Shown piece after piece: positions 7,828 to 17,669 of a stretch of DNA of 47,556 bases. Below the pieces are notes generated by a model. The model made no database searches, was not told where the DNA came from, and worked only from the letters and a program-made list of their open reading frames with translations. The translations under genes and the position numbers were made by a program. Location of the stretch: contig JAGKSX010000013.1 of assembly GCA_018993155.1 (NCBI GenBank), forward strand, positions 1 through 47,556, given 5' to 3'. The DNA is from Hydrogenophaga sp. (GTDB lineage: Bacteria; Pseudomonadota; Gammaproteobacteria; Burkholderiales; Burkholderiaceae_C). How positions within the stretch are numbered: the first letter of the stretch is position 1; the number at the start of each line of letters is the position of its first letter.

Positions 7828-10244
7828 CCATGATGGTGCCAGTACCGGCGGCCGACCTCGCGCTGGCACACCACGCGGTCGGGCTCAGCGCTGCGCCAGG
7901 TCGCCGCGCCGCACGCGGGGGAGTTCACCCAGGGAATGCCGCGCTGGGCATAGCGCTCCAGCACCACCGGCGCGGGGTGGTTGAAGCGGTTGCGGTAGCC
8001 CGACTGAACCATCACCAGCCTCGGGCGCAAGGTGTTGAGCAGCACCGGGCTGCTGGAGGTCTGGCTGCCGTGGTGGGGCGCGAGCATCACGGTCGCGCGT
8101 TGCTCGGGCCGCGCGAGCGCCAGGCGCACCTCGTGCGCGGCATCGATGTCGCCGCCCAGCCAGACGCTCTGCGCGCCGTTGGACACGAGCAGCACGCAGG
8201 ACATGGCGTTGCTGGAGAGCCGCCCACGGCCGGTCTCGTCGTAGTCATCGGGTTGCGGGTGCAGCACGTCGAAATCCACCCCATCCCACCGCCAGCGCTG
8301 GCCCGCCACGCAGCGGCGCGCGGGGTCGCTGTCGTAGGACGTGAGCCAGCGCGCCTGGGGCTGCGCCGCCTGCACCGAGGGCGCGCCACCGGAATGGTCG
8401 CTGTCGCTGTGGCTGACCACCACCGTGTCGAGCCGCTCGCCGAGCGCGCGCAACAGCGGCAGCACCACGCGGTCGCCGGCGTCGGCGGCATCGGGCTGCG
8501 GCCCATAGCGCGGGCCGGTGTCGTAGAGCAGGCTGTGGCCGGCGGTGCGCAGCAGCACCGCGCTGCCCTGCCCCACGTCCAGCGCGATCAACTCGAACTG
8601 GCCCGGCGCCGGGCGCGGCGGCGTGTAGAGCAAGGCCGGCCAGAGCAGCATCAGCCCCGAGAGCCGCACCACCCAGGGCAGGCGCAGCACCAGCAACACG
8701 CCGCCCAGCACCGCCGCGAGCGCCAGTGACCACGGCGCCACCGGGCGGAACAGGGCCGCGCCCGGCCACTGAGCCAGCCACTGCAAGGCGAGCGACAAGG
8801 CCTGCACCGCCCAGGCGGCCCCATCCCACAAGGGCGGCGCGAACACACCGAGCAAGGCCAGCGGCGTGACCAGCAGGGTCACCCAGGGAATGGCGGCGAG
8901 GTTGGCCACCAGCCCCACCACCGAGAACTGGCCGAACAGCAGCAGGGTGAGCGGCGCGAGCGCCACCGTCACCACGCCCTGCTCCCGCAGCAAGGCCAGA
9001 AAGGCCCGCGCCGCCCGCTGCGGCCAGGAGCCCTCGGGCGCCGGCGAGCGCCGGCCCGGGTCGGTGGCGAACAGGATGCCCACCGCCACGAAGCTGAGCC
9101 AGAAGCCAGCCTGCATCAAGGCCCAGGGGTCGAGCAGCAGCACCGCCGCCATGGCCAGCAGCCACACGTGCGGCCAGGGCCAGTGCCGCACCGACAGGCG
9201 CAGGCCAACCACCACGACCAGCATGAGCACGGTGCGCTGCGCCGGCACACCCCAGCCCGAGAACAGCGCGTACGCCGTGGCCAGCGCCACGCCACCCAGG
9301 CCCGCCGCCCATGGCGTGGGCAGCGCCAGCAAGGCCTTGGGCCAGCGCAGCGCCAGACGCCGCCAGAGCGCACCCACCAGCGCCGTGGCCAGCCAGGCAA
9401 ACAGGGTCACGTGCAAACCTGAAATGCTCATCAAATGAGCGACGCCTGTGGTGCGGAAGAGGTCCCAGTCGCTGCGGTCGATGGCCGACTGGTCACCCAC
9501 CACCAGCGCGGCCAGCACGCCCGCGCTGCGCGGGTCTTCGTGCACGCGGGCCTCGATGCGCTCGGCCACGCCCTGGCGCAAGCGGTCCAGCGGGTGCCAG
9601 GGTGTGGCGCCCAGCCGCTGGGGCGTCGGGTCGCGCGGGCCGCTGCGCACATAACCGGTGGCCTGGATGCCCTGTTCCCAGAGCCAGCGTTCGCGGTCGA
9701 AGCCGTGCGGGTTGGCGTTGCCATGCGGGCTGCGCAGTCGCACCGTGAAGCGCCAGCGGTCACCCGCGCGCAGGCCGGGGCCGAGGCCGAGGCCGAGGCC
9801 GCCGGCCTCATCGGGCCGCAGGTACCACCCCAGTTGCAGGCGCGGCGGCAGCGCCACCGCCTGGCCGCCGCGCGCGGCCGACTCCACCACGAACTCGAAG
9901 CGCTCACCCTGCGCGCTTCGCTGCGGCAGGGAGGCGATGCGCCCGGTCACCTCGATGTCGATGCCTTGCAGGGCCGGGTCGAGCGCGTCGGCCGCGAAAT
10001 GCACGGCGCGGGCCCCGGTGGCGCCGACGCCGATGAGCGCGCCCGCCACCCAGGCCAGCAGCAGCGCAGGAGCGGCACGCCGGGTCAGCCGCAAGGCCCC
10101 CAGGCCCAGCACGCCGGCCAGCAGCAAAGCACCGTAGACCCCCAGGGGCCACAGCGCGGGCTGCTGCAATTGCAGCGCCACGCCCAGCACCCAGCCCAGC
10201 AGCGCCCCGAAGCCGGAATGGCGCACGATCACGCCGGGCGGCAC
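7809..10244 (-). CDS. comEC: ComEC/Rec2 DNA internalisation channel
   Basis: The 811-residue polytopic protein has the three ComEC parts: an N-terminal membrane and DUF4131/OB-fold section (about 1-200), the competence membrane domain (about 210-520, with TTGVAHLMSISGLHVTLFAW near its start), and a C-terminal metallo-beta-lactamase domain (about 540-800) carrying the metal motif VVSHSDSDHSGG and MLAPHHGS. In naturally competent bacteria it passes single-stranded DNA across the inner membrane; the nuclease-like domain is thought to degrade one strand. The start is a GTG at 10244; a second in-frame GTG at 10232 is possible. The last residues WHHHGNHENE are encoded within the AT-rich hip regulatory region. 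It is divergent from the gene at 10364. Confidence 0.93.
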   Translation of the reverse strand: MPPGVIVRHSGFGALLGWVLGVALQLQQPALWPLGVYGALLLAGVLGLGALRLTRRAAPALLLAWVAGALIGVGATGARAVHFAADALDPALQGIDIEVTGRIASLPQRSAQGERFEFVVESAARGGQAVALPPRLQLGWYLRPDEAGGLGLGLGPGLRAGDRWRFTVRLRSPHGNANPHGFDRERWLWEQGIQATGYVRSGPRDPTPQRLGATPWHPLDRLRQGVAERIEARVHEDPRSAGVLAALVVGDQSAIDRSDWDLFRTTGVAHLMSISGLHVTLFAWLATALVGALWRRLALRWPKALLALPTPWAAGLGGVALATAYALFSGWGVPAQRTVLMLVVVVGLRLSVRHWPWPHVWLLAMAAVLLLDPWALMQAGFWLSFVAVGILFATDPGRRSPAPEGSWPQRAARAFLALLREQGVVTVALAPLTLLLFGQFSVVGLVANLAAIPWVTLLVTPLALLGVFAPPLWDGAAWAVQALSLALQWLAQWPGAALFRPVAPWSLALAAVLGGVLLVLRLPWVVRLSGLMLLWPALLYTPPRPAPGQFELIALDVGQGSAVLLRTAGHSLLYDTGPRYGPQPDAADAGDRVVLPLLRALGERLDTVVVSHSDSDHSGGAPSVQAAQPQARWLTSYDSDPARRCVAGQRWRWDGVDFDVLHPQPDDYDETGRGRLSSNAMSCVLLVSNGAQSVWLGGDIDAAHEVRLALARPEQRATVMLAPHHGSQTSSSPVLLNTLRPRLVMVQSGYRNRFNHPAPVVLERYAQRGIPWVNSPACGAATWRSAEPDRVVCQREVGRRYWHHHGNHENE

Positions 10245-10363
10245 CGCTTGGTGGAAATGTCATGTGGCCGTGGCGCAAGACTTGCTAGCATGGCTGCAAG
10301 CCGCGTCGGCCGGTTGGTGGCTCGCGGATCCATTGTTGTTCCCCTCCCAGGAAAGTCTCTCGT

Positions 10364-13300
10364 ATGGCCATCCATGTTGCCCTGAGCCACATCACCCATT
10401 ATCGGTACGACCGCCTGGTCAAGCTGGGGCCTCAGGTGGTCCGGCTGCGGCCCGCGCCGCACAGCCGCACCAAGGTGCTCTCGTATTCCCAGCGCATCGA
10501 GCCCGGCGAGCATTTCATCAACTGGCAGCAGGACCCTTTTGCCAACTACCAGGCGCGCCTGGTGTTCCCCGAGCCCACCACCGAGTTCAAGGTCACGATC
10601 GACCTGGTGGTGGAAATGGCGGTCTACAACCCGTTCGATTTCTTCCTGGAGCCTTCGGCCGAGAACTTCCCCTTCAAGTACGACGCAGCGCAGCAACAGG
10701 AACTCGCGCCCTACCTGGCCACCGCGCCGCTCACGCCGCTGCTCAAGGCCTATGTGGACGCGGTGGACCGCAAGGAACGCCGCACGATCGACTTCCTGGT
10801 CGAGATCAACCAGCGGCTGCAGCACGACATCGCGTACACCATCCGCATGGAGCCCGGCGTGCAGACGCCCGAAGACACGCTCAAGCTCAAGAGCGGCTCG
10901 TGCCGCGACAGCGGCTGGCTGCTGGTGCAGATCCTGCGCCACATGGGCCTGGCCGCGCGCTTCGTCTCGGGCTACCTGATCCAGCTCACGTCCGACGTGA
11001 AGTCGGTCGACGGCCCCAATGGTCCCGAGAAGGACTTCACCGACCTGCACGCCTGGTGCGAAGTCTTCCTGCCCGGCGCGGGCTGGATCGGGCTGGACCC
11101 GACCTCGGGCCTGCTCGCGGGCGAAGGCCATGTGCCGCTGGCCTGCACGCCGCAGCCCTCGAGCGCGGCGCCGGTGGAAGGTGGCGTGGACAAGTGCGAA
11201 GTTGAATTCAGCCACCACATGAGCGTGACGCGGGTCTACGAGTCGCCGCGCGTCACCCGCCCGTACACCGACGAACAATGGGCCGGCGTGCTGGCGCTGG
11301 GCGAAAAGGTGGATGCCGATCTGGAGCAGCACGACGTGCGCCTGACTATGGGCGGTGAGCCCACCTACGTGGCCACCAGCGACCGCGACGCCGCCGAGTG
11401 GAACACCGACGCGCTCGGCCCCACCAAGCGCGGTTACGCCACCGAGCTGCTGGGGCGCCTGCGCGCCGAGTACGGCGCGGGCGGCTTCGTGCACATGGGC
11501 CAGGGCAAGTGGTACCCGGGCGAGCAATTGCCGCGCTGGGCACTGTCGATGTTCTGGCGCGCCGATGGCGAGACCCTCTGGCACAACCCGGCCCTGCTGG
11601 CCGACGAGCGCGACGAAGCGCGCCACACCAGCGACGACGCGCGCCGCTTCACGCAGGCGCTGGCGCGCAAGCTCGGCCTGTCCACCCAGTACATCACCCC
11701 GGGCTACGAGGACACCTGGTACTACCTCTGGCGCGAGCGCCGCCTGCCGGTGAACGTGGACCCGTTCGACAGCAAGCTCGACGACGAACTCGAACGCGCC
11801 CGCCTGCGCCGCGTCTTCAGCCAAGGGCTGGACGCCACCGTGGGCTATGTGCTGCCGCTGCAGGCCTCGGGCCGCAACGGCGCGCTCTCGAACAACGGCA
11901 AGAGTGGCTACCCGCGCATCTCGGGCACGGTGTGGTCCACCGGGCCCTGGTTCTTCCGCGACGAGCGCATGTACCTGATTCCAGGCGACTCGCCCATGGG
12001 CTACCGCCTGCCGCTGGACTCGCTGCCCTGGGTGTCGGCCGGCGACTACCCGTACCACATCGAGCAGGACCCGCACTCCGCGCGCGACCCGCTGCCGCGT
12101 GGCGCGGCCGTGAAGCACCAGGTGTCACCGCACCAGGTGGGTGGGGGCTTCGCCGAAGGCGGCACGGTCTCCATGCAAGGCATGGACTTCGACCCGGATG
12201 CCGAGACGGTGGAAGGCCTGCGCCCGGGCCAACCCGGCCCCGGCGCGGCGCCCGCGCAGGCCCTGGCCGCGCGCTTTCCGCAGCGCGCCGAATCGGCCGC
12301 CTGGCTCACGCGCACCGCGCTGTGCGTGGAAGCGCGCGACCCGCACCGCGCCAACGGTCCCAAGGCCGAGAAGGCCGGCGGCGGCAAGAACCAGCACCTC
12401 TACATCTTCATGCCGCCCATGGCGTTGCTGGAGGACTACCTCGACCTGCTGGCCGCCGTGGAAGCCACGGCCGAGAAGCTGGGCATGAGCATCGTGCTCG
12501 AAGGCTACCCGCCGCCGCGCGACCCGCGCCTGAAGATGCTGCAGGTCACGCCCGACCCGGGCGTGATCGAGGTCAACATCCACCCCGCGCACAACTGGGG
12601 CGAGCTGGTGGAACACACCGAATTCCTCTACGAGGCCGCGCACCAGACACGCCTGTGCGCCGAGAAGTTCATGACCGATGGCCGCCACACCGGCACCGGC
12701 GGCGGCAACCACTTCGTGCTGGGCGGCGCCACGCCGGCGGACTCGCCCTTCCTGCGCCGGCCCGAGCTGCTGGGCAGCCTGCTGGCCTACTGGCACAACC
12801 ACCCCTCGCTGTCGTACCTTTTCAGCGGCCTGTTCATCGGCCCGACCAGCCAGGCGCCGCGCGTGGACGAAGCGCGCAACGACCAGCTCTACGAACTGGA
12901 GATCGCACTCGCGCAGATTGAAGAAAACCGCAAGAAGCATGGCTCGGACATGCCCCCGTGGCTGATCGACCGCACGCTGCGCAATATCCTGATCGACGTC
13001 ACCGGCAACACGCACCGCAGCGAGTTCTGCATCGACAAGCTCTACTCGCCCGACGGCCCCACCGGGCGCCTGGGCCTGCTGGAGCTGCGCGCCTTCGAGA
13101 TGCCGCCGCACGCGCGCATGAGCATCGCGCAGCAACTGCTGCTGCGCGCCATGATCGCGCGCTTCTGGAAGCAGCCCTGGCAGGGCCGCCTCACGCGCTG
13201 GGGCACCGAGCTGCACGACCGCTGCCTGCTGCCCACCTTCGTGCGCATGGACTTCGAGGACGTGCTCACCGACATGACCGACGCCGGGTACCCCTTCGAC

Positions 13301-13870
13301 ATGGCGTGGTTCGAGCCGCACTTCGAGTTCCGTTTCCCGCTGGTGGGCGAGGTGGCCGCGCGCGGCATCGAGCTGACCCTCCGCAGCGCGCTGGAGCCCT
13401 GGCACGTGATGGGCGAAGAAGGCGCGATCGGCGGCACCGTGCGCTACGTGGACTCCTCGCTGGAGCGTGTGGAGGTGCGCGTGAGCGGCTTCAACGACAG
13501 CCGCCACGTGATCACCTGCAACGGCCGCGCCCTGCCCCTGCAGAGCACCGGCACCGCGGGCGAGTACGTGGCCGGCGTGCGCTACAAGGCGTGGAGCCCG
13601 CCCTCGGCGCTGCACCCCTCGATCCCCGCGCACGCGCCGCTGACCTTCGACATCGTCGACACCTGGCTCAAGCGCTCCCTGGGCGGCTGCCAGTACCACG
13701 TCGCCCACCCGGGCGGGCGCAACTACGACACCTTCCCCATCAACGCCTACGAGGCCGAGAGCCGCCGGCTGTCGCGCTTCTTCCAGATGGGGCACACGCC
13801 AGGCCGCATGGACGTGACGCCGGCCCAGCACAGCCGCGAGTTTCCGTTCACGCTCGACCTTCGGACCTGA
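10364..13870 (+). CDS. large transglutaminase-like protein with DUF2126 C-terminal region
   Basis: This 1168-residue protein starts with a bacterial transglutaminase N-terminal domain (about 1-100) and a papain-like transglutaminase core whose catalytic triad is visible: Cys180 in SGSCRDSGWLL, His229 in DLHAWCEV and Asp245 in GLDPTSGL. The remaining 800 residues match the DUF2126 region seen only in this protein class (for example LTMGGEPTYVA, GKWYPGEQLPRW, TDGRHTGTGGGNH and LRAFEMPPHARM). AGGAAAG precedes the ATG. It heads a plus-strand cluster with the ATP-grasp/alpha-E fusion and a second, smaller transglutaminase. Family neighbourhoods suggest a role in making or cleaving a peptide modification, but no reaction has been demonstrated. 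A TAGCAT -10-like element at about 10287 may be its promoter. Confidence 0.93.
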   Translation: MAIHVALSHITHYRYDRLVKLGPQVVRLRPAPHSRTKVLSYSQRIEPGEHFINWQQDPFANYQARLVFPEPTTEFKVTIDLVVEMAVYNPFDFFLEPSAENFPFKYDAAQQQELAPYLATAPLTPLLKAYVDAVDRKERRTIDFLVEINQRLQHDIAYTIRMEPGVQTPEDTLKLKSGSCRDSGWLLVQILRHMGLAARFVSGYLIQLTSDVKSVDGPNGPEKDFTDLHAWCEVFLPGAGWIGLDPTSGLLAGEGHVPLACTPQPSSAAPVEGGVDKCEVEFSHHMSVTRVYESPRVTRPYTDEQWAGVLALGEKVDADLEQHDVRLTMGGEPTYVATSDRDAAEWNTDALGPTKRGYATELLGRLRAEYGAGGFVHMGQGKWYPGEQLPRWALSMFWRADGETLWHNPALLADERDEARHTSDDARRFTQALARKLGLSTQYITPGYEDTWYYLWRERRLPVNVDPFDSKLDDELERARLRRVFSQGLDATVGYVLPLQASGRNGALSNNGKSGYPRISGTVWSTGPWFFRDERMYLIPGDSPMGYRLPLDSLPWVSAGDYPYHIEQDPHSARDPLPRGAAVKHQVSPHQVGGGFAEGGTVSMQGMDFDPDAETVEGLRPGQPGPGAAPAQALAARFPQRAESAAWLTRTALCVEARDPHRANGPKAEKAGGGKNQHLYIFMPPMALLEDYLDLLAAVEATAEKLGMSIVLEGYPPPRDPRLKMLQVTPDPGVIEVNIHPAHNWGELVEHTEFLYEAAHQTRLCAEKFMTDGRHTGTGGGNHFVLGGATPADSPFLRRPELLGSLLAYWHNHPSLSYLFSGLFIGPTSQAPRVDEARNDQLYELEIALAQIEENRKKHGSDMPPWLIDRTLRNILIDVTGNTHRSEFCIDKLYSPDGPTGRLGLLELRAFEMPPHARMSIAQQLLLRAMIARFWKQPWQGRLTRWGTELHDRCLLPTFVRMDFEDVLTDMTDAGYPFDMAWFEPHFEFRFPLVGEVAARGIELTLRSALEPWHVMGEEGAIGGTVRYVDSSLERVEVRVSGFNDSRHVITCNGRALPLQSTGTAGEYVAGVRYKAWSPPSALHPSIPAHAPLTFDIVDTWLKRSLGGCQYHVAHPGGRNYDTFPINAYEAESRRLSRFFQMGHTPGRMDVTPAQHSREFPFTLDLRT

Positions 13871-13969
13871 ACACGCGGCCCGGGCCTGCCAGAACCTGTT
13901 TGAAGGATGCAACACGGCGATTCACGCCCCCCCGGCCCGCCGATACCCCAGCGGGCATACTCTAAGCCC

Positions 13970-16570
13970 GTGAATCCCGACCCCACCGAATCCCTCTTTG
14001 CCCAGTTGCGCCCGGACACCCCGGGGGCCTGGGCGCTCTCCCTGTCCGTGCCGGCGGACGCGGGCCACCGCGACGAGCTGCGCGCCGGCGGCGACCCCGA
14101 GGCCTCGGCGCTGTCGCGCCCCTGGGCCAGCTTCTTCGAACACATCGGCGCCGACGGCTTCAGCGACCTGAACCGCCGCGCCGAGAACCTCGAGCGCCAG
14201 ATCCGCGACAACGGCGTGACCTACAACGTCTACGCCGACGCCTCCACCGGGCTCGAACGCCCCTGGTCGCTCGACCTCTTCCCCAAGCTCATCGGCCCGC
14301 AGGACTGGGCGCAGATCGAGGCCGGCGTGCTGCAGCGCACGCGATTGCTCAACGCCATGATGGCCGACCTGTACGGCGAGCGCGAACTGCTCAGGCGCGC
14401 GTTGCTGCCGGCCGCGCTGGTGCAGGGCCATCCGGGCTACCTGCGCTCCATGCAGGGCGTGCGCCCGCCGGGCGATACCTGGCTGCACATCGTGGGCTTC
14501 GACCTCGCCCAGGGGCCCGACGGCCGCTGGTGGGTGGTCGGCCAGCGCACCCAGGCGCCTTCGGGCCTGGGCTACCTGCTGGAGAACCGCATCGCCATCG
14601 GGCGCCAGTTCCCCAAGGCCTTCGCCGGCATGAAGGTGCAGCGCCTGGCCGCAAGCTACCGCGCCCTCATGGACGGCATCAAGCGCATGGCGCCCGAGGG
14701 CGAGAACGCGCGCATCGCCCTGCTCACGCCCGGCCCCTACAACGAGACCTACTTCGAACACGCCTACCTCGCGCGCTACCTCGGCCTCACGCTGGTGGAA
14801 GGCAACGACCTCACGGTGCGCGACCAGCGCCTGTTCCTCAAGACGCTCAGCGGCCTGGAGCCGGTGCACGCGCTCATCAAGCGGCTGGACGACGAGTGGC
14901 TGGACCCGCTGGAGCTGCGCTCCGATTCGCGCCTGGGCGTGCCCGGCCTGCTGCAGGTGCTGCGCGCGGGCAACCTGCTGCTGGCCAACGCGCCGGGCTC
15001 GGCCCCGCTGGAATCGAGCGCGCTGCTGGGCTTCCTGCCGGCCATCAGCCGCCACCTGCTGGGCGAGGAACTGAACCTGCCTTCGCTGGCCACCTGGTGG
15101 TGCGGCGAAGACGCCGCGCTGCGCGAGGTGCTGCCGCTGCTGCGCGACAGCGTGATCAAGCCCACCTACCCGCGCTCCGGGCTGGACACCGTGATGGGCC
15201 AGAGCCTGAGCGCGCGCGAGCTCGACGAGTGGTCGGGCCGCATGGCCCGCCACGCCGACGACTACACCGTGCAGTCCTGGCTGCCGCTGTCGCAGACGCC
15301 GACCTGGAGCGGCGAGCGGCTGATGCCCCGCTCGGCCATGCTGCGCGTGTTCGCGCTGGCCGATGGCCCGAAGTCCTGGCGCGTGCTGCCCGGCGGCATG
15401 GTGCGCCTGGCACCGCGCGGCCAGCTCATCGCTGCCATGCAGCGCGGCGGCAGCAGCGCCGACTGCTGGGTGCTCACCGACGGTCCGGTGGACCACACCA
15501 GCCTGCTGCAATCCGCGCCGAGCACGCTCACGCTGGCGCAGCAGAAACGGCCCGTGACCAGCCGCGCCGCGGAAAACCTGTTCTGGCTCGGCCGCTACAC
15601 CGAGCGCGCCGAAAACAGCGTGCGGCTCGCGCAGATCGTGCTCAGCCACCTGGCCGGCGAAGAACCGAACTCGCGCGCGCTGATGGCCTGGCTGACCAGC
15701 ATGGCGCGCGAGAACGCCCTGGTGCTGCCCGACGTGCCCACCGCCTCGCTGTCGGCGCGCGTGTTCTCGCGCAGCCTCATCGCCGCGCTCTCGCCCGCGC
15801 CCGGCGACGCGCTGGCCGCGCAGTCCTTCAGCGTGGGCTTCAACCTGCGCGCGCTCAAGGCAGCGGCCGCGCAGGTGCGTGAGCGCCTGTCGCAGGAGCA
15901 CTGGAACCTGATCGAGCGCACCGAGGCCAGCTTCGCGCGCGACTGCGCCGCCCTGTCCACCGACGCCGAGTACGCCACCGCCGAAGCCATCGCGGCGCTG
16001 CAGAACGCCAGCGAACTGCTCGCGGCCATCACCGGATCGCAGACCGACCGCATGGTGCGCGACGACGGCTGGCGCCTGCTCTCCATGGGCCGCCACATCG
16101 AACGGCTCATCACGCTGGCGCGCGCGCTGTCGCTCGCGCTCGAACACGGCTGCGTGCACGACCAGGCCGGCTTCGAGGCCGTGGTCGCGCTGTTCGACAG
16201 CACCATCACCTTCCACGCGCAGTACCAGCAGCGGCGCGACATGGTGGCGCTGATCGACCTGCTGGTGATGGACCGCGACAACCCGCGCTCGCTGGCCTGG
16301 GTGGTGCACACGCTGCGCTCGCGCCTGGCCAAGCTCTCGCACAGCGCCACGCCGCAGGACGCGGTGCTCGCGCGCGGCCTGCCCGACCCCGACACCTGGG
16401 TGCTGCCCGATCTGAGCAACTGGCAGCGCAGCCCGGACGGCCAGCGCGTCTGGAGCGACCTGGCTGCCTTGCTCGACGGCTGCGAGATCGCGGCGATCGA
16501 CCTCTCCGACGAGATCACGCGCCTGCACTTCAGCCACGCGGACCAGCGCAACCAATCGCTCGGGGCCTGA
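13970..16570 (+). CDS. fused circularly permuted ATP-grasp / alpha-E protein
   Basis: One 866-residue chain carries what the 2810-5219 locus splits into two genes: an N-terminal ATP-grasp region (to about residue 510; FDLIPKLI-like PRK block, IALLTPGPYNETYFEHAYLA, VIKPTYPRSGLDTVMG, WRVLPGGMVRLAP) and a C-terminal alpha-E region beginning at FWLGRYTERAENSVRLAQ. The GTG start at 13970 is preferred because a CATACT -10-like box ends eight bases before it and no sensible ribosome site exists for the in-frame ATG at 13907, whose extra residues are low-complexity; the ATG remains possible. The C-terminal half of the ATP-grasp is less glycine-rich than in the split copy, so activity could differ. 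It sits 99 bases after the DUF2126 gene and 91 bases before the small transglutaminase. Confidence 0.92.
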   Translation: MNPDPTESLFAQLRPDTPGAWALSLSVPADAGHRDELRAGGDPEASALSRPWASFFEHIGADGFSDLNRRAENLERQIRDNGVTYNVYADASTGLERPWSLDLFPKLIGPQDWAQIEAGVLQRTRLLNAMMADLYGERELLRRALLPAALVQGHPGYLRSMQGVRPPGDTWLHIVGFDLAQGPDGRWWVVGQRTQAPSGLGYLLENRIAIGRQFPKAFAGMKVQRLAASYRALMDGIKRMAPEGENARIALLTPGPYNETYFEHAYLARYLGLTLVEGNDLTVRDQRLFLKTLSGLEPVHALIKRLDDEWLDPLELRSDSRLGVPGLLQVLRAGNLLLANAPGSAPLESSALLGFLPAISRHLLGEELNLPSLATWWCGEDAALREVLPLLRDSVIKPTYPRSGLDTVMGQSLSARELDEWSGRMARHADDYTVQSWLPLSQTPTWSGERLMPRSAMLRVFALADGPKSWRVLPGGMVRLAPRGQLIAAMQRGGSSADCWVLTDGPVDHTSLLQSAPSTLTLAQQKRPVTSRAAENLFWLGRYTERAENSVRLAQIVLSHLAGEEPNSRALMAWLTSMARENALVLPDVPTASLSARVFSRSLIAALSPAPGDALAAQSFSVGFNLRALKAAAAQVRERLSQEHWNLIERTEASFARDCAALSTDAEYATAEAIAALQNASELLAAITGSQTDRMVRDDGWRLLSMGRHIERLITLARALSLALEHGCVHDQAGFEAVVALFDSTITFHAQYQQRRDMVALIDLLVMDRDNPRSLAWVVHTLRSRLAKLSHSATPQDAVLARGLPDPDTWVLPDLSNWQRSPDGQRVWSDLAALLDGCEIAAIDLSDEITRLHFSHADQRNQSLGA

Positions 16571-16574
16571 ACCA

Positions 16575-16660
16575 TGAACCCCCACGCTCCGCACTTCGTG
16601 TCGTCGCTGCCCCCCGAGGGGGCGCAGGCCCGCCTTGGGGCGGCCCGGCGGAGGGCCTGA
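16575..16660 (+). repeat. REP-like interspersed repeat, copy A (divergent)
   Basis: Immediately after a stop codon: a CGCAC-TTCG-TG-type segment, then CCCCCCGAGGGGG, then CTTGGGGCGGCCCGGCGG. It has the same order of blocks as the copies at 18141, 32106 and 41208 but is the least conserved. The final CGGCGGAGGG also supplies the ribosome-binding site of the next gene. Confidence 0.65.
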
Positions 16661-16661
16661 C

Positions 16662-17627
16662 ATGCTCCTTCGCATCCTGCACCGCACCCGCTACCGCTAC
16701 CACGGCGCTATCGACATGGCGCAGCACATGGTGCACCTGCGGCCGGTGGACACGGCCTCGCAGCGCGTGCGCTCGCACGAGCTGCGCATCGACCCCGAGC
16801 CGGCCGCGCGCAGCGAGACCACCGACGTGTTCGGCAACCCGCGCACCTTCTTCTCGCTGCAGTCCATCCACAGCATGCTGACCGTGGAGGCCGACAGCCT
16901 GGTCGAGACACAAGCGCCCGAGCCCCTGCCTGAAGGCCCGCCCTGGCGCGGCATGAACTGGGAGCGCGTGCGCGAGCATTTCCGCTACCGCGCCCAGGCG
17001 CCGTTCGATGCGGCCAGCGAGTTCCTCTTCGCCTCGCCCTACGTGCCACGCGACGACGCCTTCGCCGCCTTCGCCCGCCCCGCCTTCAAGCCCGGCCTGC
17101 CGGCCCTGGAAGCGGCGCGCGCGCTGATGGAGCGCATCCACAACGAACTGAGCTACGAGACCCACAGCACCGAGGTGAACACCCCCGCGCTCGACGCCCT
17201 GGCGCAAGGCAAGGGTGTGTGCCAGGACTTCGCCCACATCATGCTGGGCTGCCTGCGCTCGCTTGGTCTGCCCGCGCGCTACGTCAGCGGCTATCTGCTC
17301 ACGCGCCCGCCGCCGGGCAAACCGCGCCTGATCGGCGCCGATGCCTCGCACGCCTGGGTCTCGGTGTACGTGCCCCTGCCCGCCTCGGCCGACGTCCCTG
17401 AGGCCGCGCCCACTGGCGCATGGTTCGACTTCGATCCCACCAACAACCGCTGCGGCTGGGGCAGCCCGGGCGAGGACTACGTGACGCTGGCGATCGGGCG
17501 CGACTTTGCGGACGTCTCGCCCATGCGCGGCGTGATCCAGAGCGGCGCTCGCCACACGCTGGCGGTGGCCGTGACGGTGGCCCCACCCGACGAACTGGAA
17601 CAACTCCAGAGCGCCGAAGAAGCCTGA
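16662..17627 (+). CDS. transglutaminase-family cysteine protease-like protein
   Basis: The 321-residue protein has the bacterial transglutaminase N-terminal beta-domain (about 1-95) and a transglutaminase core with Cys187 (GKGVCQDFAHIML), His230 (DASHAWVSVYVP) and Asp258 (WFDFDPTNN), the complete catalytic triad. Homologues are found in the same operons as ATP-grasp/alpha-E proteins and are thought to act as peptidases or amidotransferases on the ligation product. GGAGGG lies eight bases before the ATG at 16662; the frame is open upstream but that DNA is the repeat. It ends the three-gene cluster begun at 10364. Confidence 0.92.
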   Translation: MLLRILHRTRYRYHGAIDMAQHMVHLRPVDTASQRVRSHELRIDPEPAARSETTDVFGNPRTFFSLQSIHSMLTVEADSLVETQAPEPLPEGPPWRGMNWERVREHFRYRAQAPFDAASEFLFASPYVPRDDAFAAFARPAFKPGLPALEAARALMERIHNELSYETHSTEVNTPALDALAQGKGVCQDFAHIMLGCLRSLGLPARYVSGYLLTRPPPGKPRLIGADASHAWVSVYVPLPASADVPEAAPTGAWFDFDPTNNRCGWGSPGEDYVTLAIGRDFADVSPMRGVIQSGARHTLAVAVTVAPPDELEQLQSAEEA

Positions 17628-17636
17628 ACCCGTCGA

Positions 17637-17642
17637 TAGAAT
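17637..17642 (+). promoter_or_regulatory. -10 element for the RidA-family gene
   Basis: TAGAAT lies 27 bases upstream of the start codon of the gene at 17670, leaving a short leader with a clear AGGAG. No good -35 is seen, which is common in this genome. Confidence 0.45.
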
Positions 17643-17669
17643 GGGCCGCTCATTCTTCAGGAGCGTCCC

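Noticed and set aside
10229-16687. Long minus-strand open frames opposite the transglutaminase and ATP-grasp genes
   Set aside because: Same high-GC antisense effect; the plus-strand genes have catalytic motifs and proper starts.
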